Below are positions 34,606 to 42,388 of a DNA stretch of 64,000 bases, in pieces; position 1 is the first letter of the stretch, and each line of letters starts with the position of its first letter. Source of the DNA: JAITWN01 sp050486285 (GTDB lineage Bacteria > Pseudomonadota > Gammaproteobacteria > SZUA-140); assembly GCA_050486285.1 (NCBI GenBank), contig JBJHCZ010000001.1, forward strand, positions 372,001-436,000. Reading direction: 5' to 3'. The notes beneath the pieces are model-generated. The model saw nothing but the letters and a program-made list of their open reading frames with translations, searched no databases and was not told the DNA's origin. The position numbers and the translations under genes are program-made.

Positions 34606-35615
34606 AACACTGGCTGGTCAGGACGGGGATCGCGATCGTCGCCGGGGTGGTGATGGTCGCCGCGATACTGTACTACGATTACCAGCGCTTCCTGACATCG
34701 CCGCTCAGCGGCGTCGAGGCGCCACTGCAATACGACGTCGCGCCGGGCAGCGGCTTGATCACGGTCGCGCGTGAACTCGAGGCCCTGGGCCATCTCGAAC
34801 GGCCGCGCTGGCTGGTCTGGCACGCGCGCCTGCGCGGGCGCGCCGACAGCATTCACGCCGGCGAATACCTGCTGACGCCGGGCATGACGCCGCCGGACCT
34901 GCTGCACAAGCTCGAGACCGGCGACGTGATCCGCTACGCGCTGACGATCCCCGAGGGCTGGACCTTCCGCCAGATGCTCGCGGCGATCCGCGATCACGAC
35001 AAGCTCCGCTGGACGCTCGAGGATGCGACCGACGACGACATCATGGCCGCGATCGGCGCGCCCGGCGAACATCCGGAGGGCCGTTTCTTCCCCGATACCT
35101 ATCACTTCGTCGCCAACACGCCGGACGTCACGCTGCTGCGCCGCGCCTACCAGGCGATGGAACAGCGTCTCGCGCAGGAATGGGAGCGCCGCTCGGGCGG
35201 TCTGCCGATCGACAATCCGTATGAAGCGCTGATCCTCGCCTCGCTGATAGAAAAGGAGACCGGCGCGCCCGAGGAACGCCATCGCATCGCCGGCGTATTC
35301 GTGCGCCGGCTCGAGACCAACATGCGCCTGCAGACCGACCCGACCGTGATCTACGGTCTCGGCGACCGCTTCGGCGGCCGCATCACGCGCAGCGACCTGC
35401 GTACCGATACGCCGTATAATACCTACACCCGCCGCGGCCTGCCGCCGACGCCGATCGCGCTGCCCGGCGCGGCGTCGCTGCGCGCCGCGCTGCATCCCGA
35501 AGACGGCGACGAGCTGTTCTTCGTGTCGCGCGGCGACGGCACGCACCACTTCTCGGCGACGCTCGCCGAGCATGAGCGCGCGGTCAGGAAATACATCCTT
35601 GGCATCAGCGAATGA
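34602..35615 (+). CDS. mltG: Endolytic murein transglycosylase MltG (YceG)
   Basis: 337 residues from ATG 34602 in ATGA overlap with pabC. One N-terminal membrane helix (VRTGIAIVAGVVMVAAILYY), a LysM-like segment, then the YceG domain with catalytic Glu in SLIEKETGAPEERH and the signature MRLQTDPTVIYGLG, plus SDTPYNTY-like RTDTPYNTYTRRGLPP. It cleaves nascent glycan strands in the periplasm and may set glycan length. tmk follows 11 bases later. Confidence 0.94.
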   Translation: MKHWLVRTGIAIVAGVVMVAAILYYDYQRFLTSPLSGVEAPLQYDVAPGSGLITVARELEALGHLERPRWLVWHARLRGRADSIHAGEYLLTPGMTPPDLLHKLETGDVIRYALTIPEGWTFRQMLAAIRDHDKLRWTLEDATDDDIMAAIGAPGEHPEGRFFPDTYHFVANTPDVTLLRRAYQAMEQRLAQEWERRSGGLPIDNPYEALILASLIEKETGAPEERHRIAGVFVRRLETNMRLQTDPTVIYGLGDRFGGRITRSDLRTDTPYNTYTRRGLPPTPIALPGAASLRAALHPEDGDELFFVSRGDGTHHFSATLAEHERAVRKYILGISE

Positions 35616-35625
35616 CGGCAGGCCC

Positions 35626-36279
35626 ATGACCACCCGATCTCCGCAGCCCGGCCGCTTGATCACCGTCGAAGGCATCGAAGGCGGCGGCAAGACGACGAAC
35701 ATCCCGTATATCCGCGAACTGCTCGAGGCCGCCGGCGGCGAAGTCGTGCTGACGCGCGAGCCCGGCGGCACCACGCTCGGCGAGGAGATCCGCGGCCTGC
35801 TGCTCGATCACCGCCACGACGGCATGTCCGCCGATGCCGAACTGCTGCTGATGTTCGCCGCGCGCGCCGAACACCTCGAACGGGTGATCCGTCCGGCCCT
35901 CGCGGCCGGCCGCTTCGTGCTGTGCGATCGCTTCACCGACGCAACCTTCGCCTACCAGGGCGGTGGTCGCGGCATCCCACTCGACCGCGTCGAGGTGCTC
36001 GCGCGCTGGGTCCACGCGGATGTGACGCCGGCGCTGACGCTGCTGTTCGACATGCCGGTCGAGATCGGGCTCACGCGCGCCCACCGCCGCGCCGCGGCCG
36101 ACCGCTTCGAGCGCGAGGAGCTCGCGTTTTTCGAACGCGTGCGCGCGACCTACCTCGATCTCGCGCGACGCGAGCCCGGCCGCTACCGCGTCATCAATGC
36201 CGCGCAATCGCTCGCCGACGTGCAACGACAGATCGCGGAGGTCCTGACGTCGTGGCTCGAACGGGAGATCCCGCGCTGA
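35626..36279 (+). CDS. tmk: Thymidylate kinase
   Basis: 217 residues from ATG 35626 (MTTRSPQPGRLITVEG). P-loop EGIEGGGKTTN, the DRFTDATFAYQGGGRG segment, LTREPGGTTLGE and a lid region rich in Arg (THRRAAADRFEREE). It phosphorylates dTMP to dTDP. The upstream in-frame extension to 35572 overlaps mltG and is not needed. Its end overlaps the holB GTG by 28 bases. Confidence 0.94.
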   Translation: MTTRSPQPGRLITVEGIEGGGKTTNIPYIRELLEAAGGEVVLTREPGGTTLGEEIRGLLLDHRHDGMSADAELLLMFAARAEHLERVIRPALAAGRFVLCDRFTDATFAYQGGGRGIPLDRVEVLARWVHADVTPALTLLFDMPVEIGLTRAHRRAAADRFEREELAFFERVRATYLDLARREPGRYRVINAAQSLADVQRQIAEVLTSWLEREIPR

Positions 36280-37295
36280 ACGGACTGCTGCCCTGGCATG
36301 GCGAGGCCTGGGCGCTGCTCGCGCGCGCCCGCGCGGTCGGCCGTCTGCCGCATGCGCTGCTGTTCTGCGGCCGTGGCGGTCTCGGCAAGCGCCGCTTTGC
36401 CGAGACCTTCGCCCGTGCGTTGCTGTGCCGGACCCCGGACGGACAGGGCCTGGCCTGCGGCGCCTGTCCGGCCTGCACGCTGCTCGCCGCCGGCACCCAT
36501 CCGGATCTTCGCGTCTGCGAGATCGAGATCAACGAAAAGACGCAGAAGGAACGCAGCGGCATCGGCATCGACCAGGTCCGCGAACTCGTCGACTACCTTG
36601 CGCTGAAGACGCACTACGCCGGCGCCCGCGTCGTCGTCATCGACCCGGCCGAGGCGATGAGCGCGAGCGCCGCGAACGCGCTGCTGAAGACCCTCGAGGA
36701 ACCCGCGCCGGGCACGCTGCTGATCCTGGCCAGCGCGCGACCGGCGGCCCTGCCGGCGACGATCCTGAGCCGCTGCCAGCGCATCGATTTCCACTCCGTC
36801 GATCCGCCGTCGACGGCGCGCGAGGCCACTATCGCGTGGCTGGCGACACAGGACGGCATCGGCGACGACCCCGCGCTCCTGCTCGATCTCGCCGCCGGCG
36901 CCCCGCTGGCGGCGCTGGCGCTGGCCGGGGAGGGGCGGCTCGAGCAACGCATGTCGATGTTCGCGGACCTGGAAGGGCTGGCCTCCGGGCAGGCCGACCC
37001 GGTCCAGGTGGCTGAAAACTGGCTAAAGTTCGGGCTGCAGGAATCGCTATATTGGTTATACGGCTGGTTTGCCGACATGGCGCGCCTGAAGGCCGCGGAG
37101 GCGCCGCCACGGATCAACAACCCCGACCAGCGCCGCTCGCTGGCCGCGCTGGCCGCGGGCCTCGAGGCCGGGAGCCTGCTCGGCCAGCTCGACCGGATCA
37201 CCGCCGCGCTGCGCGACGCCGACGGCCAGGTCAGCCCCCAGTTGTTGCTCGAGGACGCCCTGCTGGGCTGGGTATCTATAAATAAAACTAGATAA
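36252..37295 (+). CDS. holB: DNA polymerase III delta-prime subunit
   Basis: About 347 residues from GTG 36252, with GGAGGT ten bases upstream, inside the end of tmk. The clamp-loader fold shows a degenerate P-loop (CGRGGLGKRRFAE), a four-Cys zinc module (LLCRTPDG...CGACPACTLL), and the NALLKTLEEPAPGTLLIL and ILSRCQRIDF motifs. Delta-prime is the stator of the sliding-clamp loader. Codon overlap with tmk and position before pilZ are the same as in Pseudomonas. Confidence 0.92.
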   Translation: MARTGDPALNGLLPWHGEAWALLARARAVGRLPHALLFCGRGGLGKRRFAETFARALLCRTPDGQGLACGACPACTLLAAGTHPDLRVCEIEINEKTQKERSGIGIDQVRELVDYLALKTHYAGARVVVIDPAEAMSASAANALLKTLEEPAPGTLLILASARPAALPATILSRCQRIDFHSVDPPSTAREATIAWLATQDGIGDDPALLLDLAAGAPLAALALAGEGRLEQRMSMFADLEGLASGQADPVQVAENWLKFGLQESLYWLYGWFADMARLKAAEAPPRINNPDQRRSLAALAAGLEAGSLLGQLDRITAALRDADGQVSPQLLLEDALLGWVSINKTR

Positions 37296-37346
37296 ACATA
37301 TAGTTAAAGCAATTTTTTCAACCGATACCTTACTCCCGGACAGGGA

Positions 37347-37742
37347 ATGATGAGCAGCGAACCCGAACAGTCTTCCCACGCGCAAGGGGCGCACCCGCAT
37401 GGCGGCCACCGGCAGGGCATCCTCTCGCTCGCGATCAAGGACAAGGGCTCGCTGTATTCCGCGTATATCCCGTTCTTCAAGGGCGGCGGCATCTTCATCC
37501 CGACCAACAAGTCCTATGCCCTCGGCGACGAGGTCTTCATCCTGCTGACGCTGATGGAGGAGACCGAGAAGATGCCGGTCGTCGGCCGCGTCGCCTGGAT
37601 CAACCCGAAGGACGCCCAGGGTCACTTCGTCGCCGGTATCGGCGTGCAGTTCACCGACAAGGACGGCGACGCCGTCCGCAACAAGATCGAGACCTATCTC
37701 GCCGGCGCGCTGAAGTCGGACCGCATGACGCACACGATGTAA
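37347..37742 (+). CDS. pilZ: Type IV pilus-type PilZ domain protein
   Basis: 131 residues: a His/Gly-rich N-terminal ~22 residues, then a PilZ domain (GILSLAIKDKGSLYSAYIP, FFKGGGIFIPT, GRVAWINPKDAQG, GIGVQF). The RxxxR and D/NxSxxG c-di-GMP-binding motifs are absent, as in the founding P. aeruginosa PilZ, which binds PilB/FimX instead. The holB-pilZ-tatD context is the Pseudomonas/Xanthomonas one. The stop is followed at once by a long repeat. Confidence 0.88.
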   Translation: MMSSEPEQSSHAQGAHPHGGHRQGILSLAIKDKGSLYSAYIPFFKGGGIFIPTNKSYALGDEVFILLTLMEETEKMPVVGRVAWINPKDAQGHFVAGIGVQFTDKDGDAVRNKIETYLAGALKSDRMTHTM

Positions 37743-37814
37743 GGGGTCAGAGTCGTTTGATCGAAACTGCCTGCGTATATTGCTGGAAGGTGGTGATCAA
37801 ACGACTCTGACCCC
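37743..37814. repeat. REPIN-like palindrome, long type (copy 4)
   Basis: Left arm GGGGTCAGAGTCGTTTGATC (37743-37762) and its perfect complement (37795-37814) enclose 32 bases. It begins right at the pilZ stop and ends 32 bases before tatD. The same arms occur at 58962-59034. Confidence 0.85.
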
Positions 37815-37846
37815 CGGTTTGTACCGGTTTGTTATACTTCCCGGCG

Positions 37847-38638
37847 ATGGAAATCGTCGACTCCCACTGTCACCTCGATCTGCTCGACCTCGACGCCTTC
37901 GACGGCAATCTCGCCGGGGTGCTCGACAATGCGCGCGCGCACGGCGTCACCGAAATGCTCTGCGTGTCGATCCGGCTCGAGGAATTCCCGAAGGTGCTGG
38001 CGCTGACGCTGGCGTATCCGAACGTCTACGGCTCGGTCGGCGTACATCCGAACGAGCGCGAGGGCAGGGAGCCCGACGTCGCCGAACTGGTCCGGCTCGC
38101 GCGCTCGGGCGAGCGCATCATCGCGATCGGCGAGACCGGGCTCGATTATTTCCGCAGCAGCGGCGACATGGACTGGCAGCACGAGCGCTTCCGCCGTCAT
38201 ATCCGCGCCGCGCGCGAGACCGGCCTGCCGCTGATCGTCCACATGCGCGACGCCAGCGAGGATACGCTGAGGATCCTGCGCGAGGAGAACGCCGGCGAGG
38301 TCGGTGGCGTGCTGCACTGCTTCACCGCCGATCTCGATACCGCGCGGGCCGCGGTCGAGCTCGGTTTGCTGATCTCGTTCTCGGGCATCGTCACCTTCGA
38401 CAATGCGAAGGCGCTGAAAAAGGTCGCCGCGGAACTGCCCGAGGACTGTCTCCTCGTCGAGACCGACTGTCCCTACCTGACGCCGGCGCCGCATCGCGGC
38501 AAACCGAACCAGCCGGCCTACACGCGGTATGTCGCCGAGCATATCGCCGAACTGCGCGGCGTCCCGCTCGAACGCATCGCCGAGGCGACGACCCGCAACT
38601 TCCGCCGCGTGTTCCTCCGGGAGACGGGGTCAGAGTAG
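37847..38638 (+). CDS. TatD family metal-dependent DNase/hydrolase
   Basis: 263 residues from ATG 37847 (MEIVDSHCHLD). Metal-ligand motifs: DSHCHLD (HxH), IGETGLDYF (Glu), LIVHMRDASED (His), GVLHCFTADL (His) and ETDCPYLTPAP (Asp). Members of this YcfH/TatD branch are 3'-5' exonucleases or related hydrolases. The last residues, ETGSE, and the TAG stop are encoded by a lone repeat arm (38626-38639) and the gene overlaps the convergent hybrid-kinase gene by nine bases there. Confidence 0.9.
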   Translation: MEIVDSHCHLDLLDLDAFDGNLAGVLDNARAHGVTEMLCVSIRLEEFPKVLALTLAYPNVYGSVGVHPNEREGREPDVAELVRLARSGERIIAIGETGLDYFRSSGDMDWQHERFRRHIRAARETGLPLIVHMRDASEDTLRILREENAGEVGGVLHCFTADLDTARAAVELGLLISFSGIVTFDNAKALKKVAAELPEDCLLVETDCPYLTPAPHRGKPNQPAYTRYVAEHIAELRGVPLERIAEATTRNFRRVFLRETGSE

Positions 38639-38639
38639 A
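38626..38639. repeat. Single repeat arm at tatD/kinase convergence
   Basis: GGGGTCAGAGTAGA without its partner arm. It encodes the tatD C-terminus and stop on the plus strand and, on the minus strand (CTACTCTGA), the final residues and stop of the hybrid kinase. Confidence 0.75.
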
Positions 38640-41362
38640 GCATCTACCGCGATCCGGTCGACCAGTCGTTTCACCGCCTCCGTCACCGCCGCGTCGTCGT
38701 CATTGGCGGCGAGCCGCGCCTCGATTTCGCGAATCCCGGCCTCGAGTCCATCGAGGCCGAAATAACCGGTCAGTCCCTTCAGTTCATGGACCCGTTCCGA
38801 GAGCAGGCGGCGGTCGCCGGCGGTCGCCGCGGCCAGGATATGCCCGCGCAGTTCCGTGATCGCCGCCACCAGCTTCGGCCACAATCGCTTCCGTACCTCC
38901 TCGACGCTGACCGGGTCATCGGTGCGCGGTCGCTGCTGTCCCTCGGTCGCCGGCAGGACGCAGAGCGTACGAATCAGTTCCCACAACTGGGCTTCGTCGA
39001 GCGGCTTGAGCAGGCAGGCATCGATCGCGGTCTGACGCAGCTTCTCCGGATTATCGAAGAACACGTCGGCGGTCAGCGCGATGATCGGGATATGCCTCAG
39101 CGACGGCCGCAGTTCGCGCAGCCGCCTGGCGGTCTCGGCGCCGTCCATGCCGGGGAGATGCAGGTCCATCAGGATGAAGTCGAAGTCCCGGGCCCGCGCG
39201 CGTGACAGCGCCTCGTCGCCGCCGGCGACCTGGGTGACTTCGATGCCGGCGCCCTCGAGCACCCGCGTGACCAGCGCACGGTTGAACTCGTTGTCTTCGG
39301 CCAACAGCACGCGCAGACCGTGAAATTCACCATCGGCGCCGGCGCCGTCGCCGTCATCGTCCGCGCGCTGCGCGCTGTCCCCGGCCTCGACCGCAAGCGG
39401 CCATTCGATAGCGAGCAGCGCGCACAGGTTGCGATGCAGAATGTCGCGTCGCACCGGCTTGATCGCGATCCTGAGCCCGCTGTCGCTCAGCGAGCGGCCG
39501 AGCAGGGCGGTGCGCCCGCTGTTCGCCATCAGCAGCATCGGGATGCCGTGCTCGTGACGCACCTGGTCAGCGATCTGCTCATCGCCATCGATGGCGTCAG
39601 CACCGAAACGCTCATCGGCCGACCCGGCGCCGGTACCGATGATGACCAGATCGAAGGGTTCGTCGGCCCGGCGCGCGGCATCGAGCATTTCACCGACCTG
39701 AGCGCGCCGGCGCGCAAGCCAGACATTGATCGACCAGCTCATCAGCAGGTTACGCACCGCGCGGCGGGCGACCGGATTGTCGTCGTAGAGCAGGATCTTG
39801 TGGCCGGCCAGCGCGGGCGCGGCGGTGTGGTCGTCCTGCGAGGGCTGCAGCTCGCATCCGAACGTGAACCAGAACGTGGATCCCTCGCCCGGCTCGCTGG
39901 ACACGCCGATCTTCCCGCCCCACAGCGAGACCAGTCGCGATACGATCGCGAGCCCGAGCCCGGTGCCGCCGTAACGCCTGGAGATCGTCGCATCGGCCTG
40001 ATGAAAGGAGCTGAATATTCTATCGACGACGTCGCGCGCGATGCCGATGCCGCTGTCGATGATCCTGATCTCGATCTCGACCCGGTTGTCCTCCATCGAC
40101 ACCAGGCGCACCTCGATGTTGACGCCGCCGCGCTCGGTGAACTTGATCGCGTTGTTCATCAGGTTGATGACGACCTGGCGGAAGCGCACGGCATCGCCGC
40201 GCAGTTTCAGCGGCACGTCGGAGTCGATCAGCAGCACCAGCTCGAGATTCCTGTCGCGGGCCTCGGGACCGAGCAAGCAGAGGACGTCCTCGAAGACATC
40301 GCGCAGATCGAAATCGCCGCTGTCGAGCTGGACCGTCCCCGATTCGATCTTCGAAAAGGAGAGGATATCGTCGATGACGCGCAGCAATTGTGTCGATGCG
40401 CAGCCGATCGTGCGCGCATATTCGTATTGCTCCGCGCTCAGGCCGGACTTCTCGAGCAGCGAGGTATAACCGAGAATCGCGTTGATCGGGGTGCGAATCT
40501 CGTGGCTCATGTTGGCGAGAAAGTTCGCCTTCTCGTTGCCGGCGACCAGCGCCTTCTCGCGCGCGGCATCGAGCTCCCGGTTCTTCTGTTCGAGTTCGCT
40601 AATCGTCGACTGCAAGCGGCCGGTCGCTTCCTCGATCTTGCCCTGCAGCCGGTTGCGTGCCTGTTCCATGACCTCGGCCATGTCGTTGAAGCCGTGTTCG
40701 AGCGCGCCGATCTCGCCACCGGTCGACGGCGGCACCCGGGTCTCCAGACGGCCCTTGCGCATGCCGTCCACCGCGTGGCTCAGGCGGATGATCGGCCGCA
40801 CGATGCCTCGCCCCATCCACAGCGCGATCAGCATGCTGAGCAGCGCCGTGGCGCCGGCCATGATGACGATGTTGCGAATGATGGCCTGCTGGCGGGCGAG
40901 GGTGGCCTCGCGCGACAGGCTGATATCGACCCAACCGATGGTGAGCCTGTCGGCATCGCCGACGTCGGCGACGGGTAACAGCTCGTCGTTGTCGGCGATA
41001 TCGATCCCGGTGCTGACGACCGGCGCGCTGAAACGCATCAGCAGACCGTCACCGGACAGCCGCCCGTGGGTCGCGCGCGCGACCGGCTCGCGGGCGGCAT
41101 CGAGGATCAGGACCTCATGCACATCGGATTCGAGCAGGAATGAACTGGCGACGCGCTGGAGGCGCGCCCGATCATCCGAGAACAGGCCGAACTCGCTCTC
41201 AGAGGCGAGGAATCGCGCGATCGACTCACCGCGTTCTTGCAATGCGGCCTCGAGGTCCTGGATCCTCGTCATCACCATGTACTGCCCGAGTACGAGGCTG
41301 AATAACAGCAGCGGGACCAGGGTCAGCAGCAGTACGCGGACGCGGATACCGACGTTGCTCAC
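38630..41362 (-). CDS. BarA-like hybrid sensor histidine kinase
   Basis: 910 residues. Membrane helices at ~10-30 and ~162-183 bracket a ~130-residue periplasmic domain; then HAMP (~185-240), coiled coil, HisKA with His287 (NMSHEIRTPIN), ATPase (LMNNAIKF, IIDSGIGI, GGTGLGLAI), a first receiver-like domain (~521-650), a true receiver (~683-800, Asp733 in ILMDLHLPG) and an Hpt domain with His859 (VHELKGLTGYFG). The first receiver reads FDLVIIGTGAG where the phospho-acceptor Asp should be, so it is a pseudo-receiver. The layout resembles BarA. It is the last gene of a four-gene operon, overlapping the binding-protein gene by four bases, and ends in a repeat arm. Confidence 0.9.
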   Translation of the reverse strand: MSNVGIRVRVLLLTLVPLLLFSLVLGQYMVMTRIQDLEAALQERGESIARFLASESEFGLFSDDRARLQRVASSFLLESDVHEVLILDAAREPVARATHGRLSGDGLLMRFSAPVVSTGIDIADNDELLPVADVGDADRLTIGWVDISLSREATLARQQAIIRNIVIMAGATALLSMLIALWMGRGIVRPIIRLSHAVDGMRKGRLETRVPPSTGGEIGALEHGFNDMAEVMEQARNRLQGKIEEATGRLQSTISELEQKNRELDAAREKALVAGNEKANFLANMSHEIRTPINAILGYTSLLEKSGLSAEQYEYARTIGCASTQLLRVIDDILSFSKIESGTVQLDSGDFDLRDVFEDVLCLLGPEARDRNLELVLLIDSDVPLKLRGDAVRFRQVVINLMNNAIKFTERGGVNIEVRLVSMEDNRVEIEIRIIDSGIGIARDVVDRIFSSFHQADATISRRYGGTGLGLAIVSRLVSLWGGKIGVSSEPGEGSTFWFTFGCELQPSQDDHTAAPALAGHKILLYDDNPVARRAVRNLLMSWSINVWLARRRAQVGEMLDAARRADEPFDLVIIGTGAGSADERFGADAIDGDEQIADQVRHEHGIPMLLMANSGRTALLGRSLSDSGLRIAIKPVRRDILHRNLCALLAIEWPLAVEAGDSAQRADDDGDGAGADGEFHGLRVLLAEDNEFNRALVTRVLEGAGIEVTQVAGGDEALSRARARDFDFILMDLHLPGMDGAETARRLRELRPSLRHIPIIALTADVFFDNPEKLRQTAIDACLLKPLDEAQLWELIRTLCVLPATEGQQRPRTDDPVSVEEVRKRLWPKLVAAITELRGHILAAATAGDRRLLSERVHELKGLTGYFGLDGLEAGIREIEARLAANDDDAAVTEAVKRLVDRIAVDALL

Positions 41363-42384
41363 GGGCGTGCCCGTCCCGGATCAGGCCGCTCCTGACCGGC
41401 CTGCATGCGATCGGACTGTTCGATCGACCACAATCCCTGGGCCAGTTGCCGCTGGTCACGGGTGTCGATCTCCAGCGCGCGCGCGACTGCGCGGTTGAGG
41501 CTGACGCTGAAGTAACGCGGCCAGGCCGGCGGCGGCAATCGCCATGGGCGGTCGGGGCGCTGCCTCGCCGACAGCGCGAGATCGTGGACCTGTTGTGCTG
41601 CCTGGCGCCCGATCTGTTCCGGCGTCGTGAACAGCGCCGCGAGCGCGCCGGCGTCGCTCAGCGCGCGCGAGAAACCCAAGACCGGCTTGCGTTGCTGGTA
41701 GGCCATGTACAGCAGCCATTTGGCGTGATTCGGCGACAGCACCTCGGGATCCGGAAAGGCGAGTACCGCGTCACCTCGTTCGAGCGCCGCGGAAAAGGCA
41801 TCGACCGGCGTGCGCGCGGCGCCGAGATCGATGACATGCAGCACGATATCGCTGCGCGCCGCTGCCGCAAGCAATCCGGCGGCGGCAGCGCGTGAATGGT
41901 CGCCGAGGACTACGCTGACGTTTCTGACCGCCGGCAGCGTCAGGCGTAACAGCCGGAACTGGCGATCGAGGGGCTGCTCGAGGAACAGCGCCGAGGCCTT
42001 GCCGCTGTCGTCGCCGGCCCGGATGGCCTCGAAGGCGTCACGCGTGATCAGGATATTGAACGCCGGCGTTTCCGGGTAGTGCTCCAGCGCATATTTGGCG
42101 GCCTGCGCGCCGACCGGCACGACCAGCTCAGGCGAACCGGCCGCCGGATCGCGGATGCTGATCGACTTGTCGTCGTGCAGGGTGATCAGCTCGATGTCGA
42201 AACGCAGCGCCGGGCCGGCCAGATCGTTCAAGGTATCGCGGAAGGCCTGCCAGGTCTCGAGATAGGCCGGCTCGTCGGCGCTCAGCACGACGGTCAGCCG
42301 ATGCGGACCCGGGTCGGCAGCGGCCGGCAGCGCGCAGACCGCCGCGATCACCAGCAGCATCGCCAGGAACCGCCGCGCGCTCAT
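41359..42384 (-). CDS. Periplasmic ABC-type substrate-binding-like protein
   Basis: 341 residues from ATG 42384, four bases after the TonB receptor stop. Signal peptide: RRFLAMLLVIAAVCALPAAA. The mature protein has the two-lobe pattern of the PF04392-type binding proteins: LTVVLSADEPAYLETWQAF, LVVPVGAQAAKYAL, NILITRDAFEAI, LPAVRNVSVVLG, GDAVLAFPDPEV and KPVLGFSRALSDAGAL. No ABC permease or ATPase is nearby. Linked to a TonB receptor and a hybrid kinase by overlaps, it is more likely a ligand sensor feeding the kinase than a transporter subunit. Confidence 0.78.
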   Translation of the reverse strand: MSARRFLAMLLVIAAVCALPAAADPGPHRLTVVLSADEPAYLETWQAFRDTLNDLAGPALRFDIELITLHDDKSISIRDPAAGSPELVVPVGAQAAKYALEHYPETPAFNILITRDAFEAIRAGDDSGKASALFLEQPLDRQFRLLRLTLPAVRNVSVVLGDHSRAAAAGLLAAAARSDIVLHVIDLGAARTPVDAFSAALERGDAVLAFPDPEVLSPNHAKWLLYMAYQQRKPVLGFSRALSDAGALAALFTTPEQIGRQAAQQVHDLALSARQRPDRPWRLPPPAWPRYFSVSLNRAVARALEIDTRDQRQLAQGLWSIEQSDRMQAGQERPDPGRARP

Positions 42385-42388
42385 CGGG

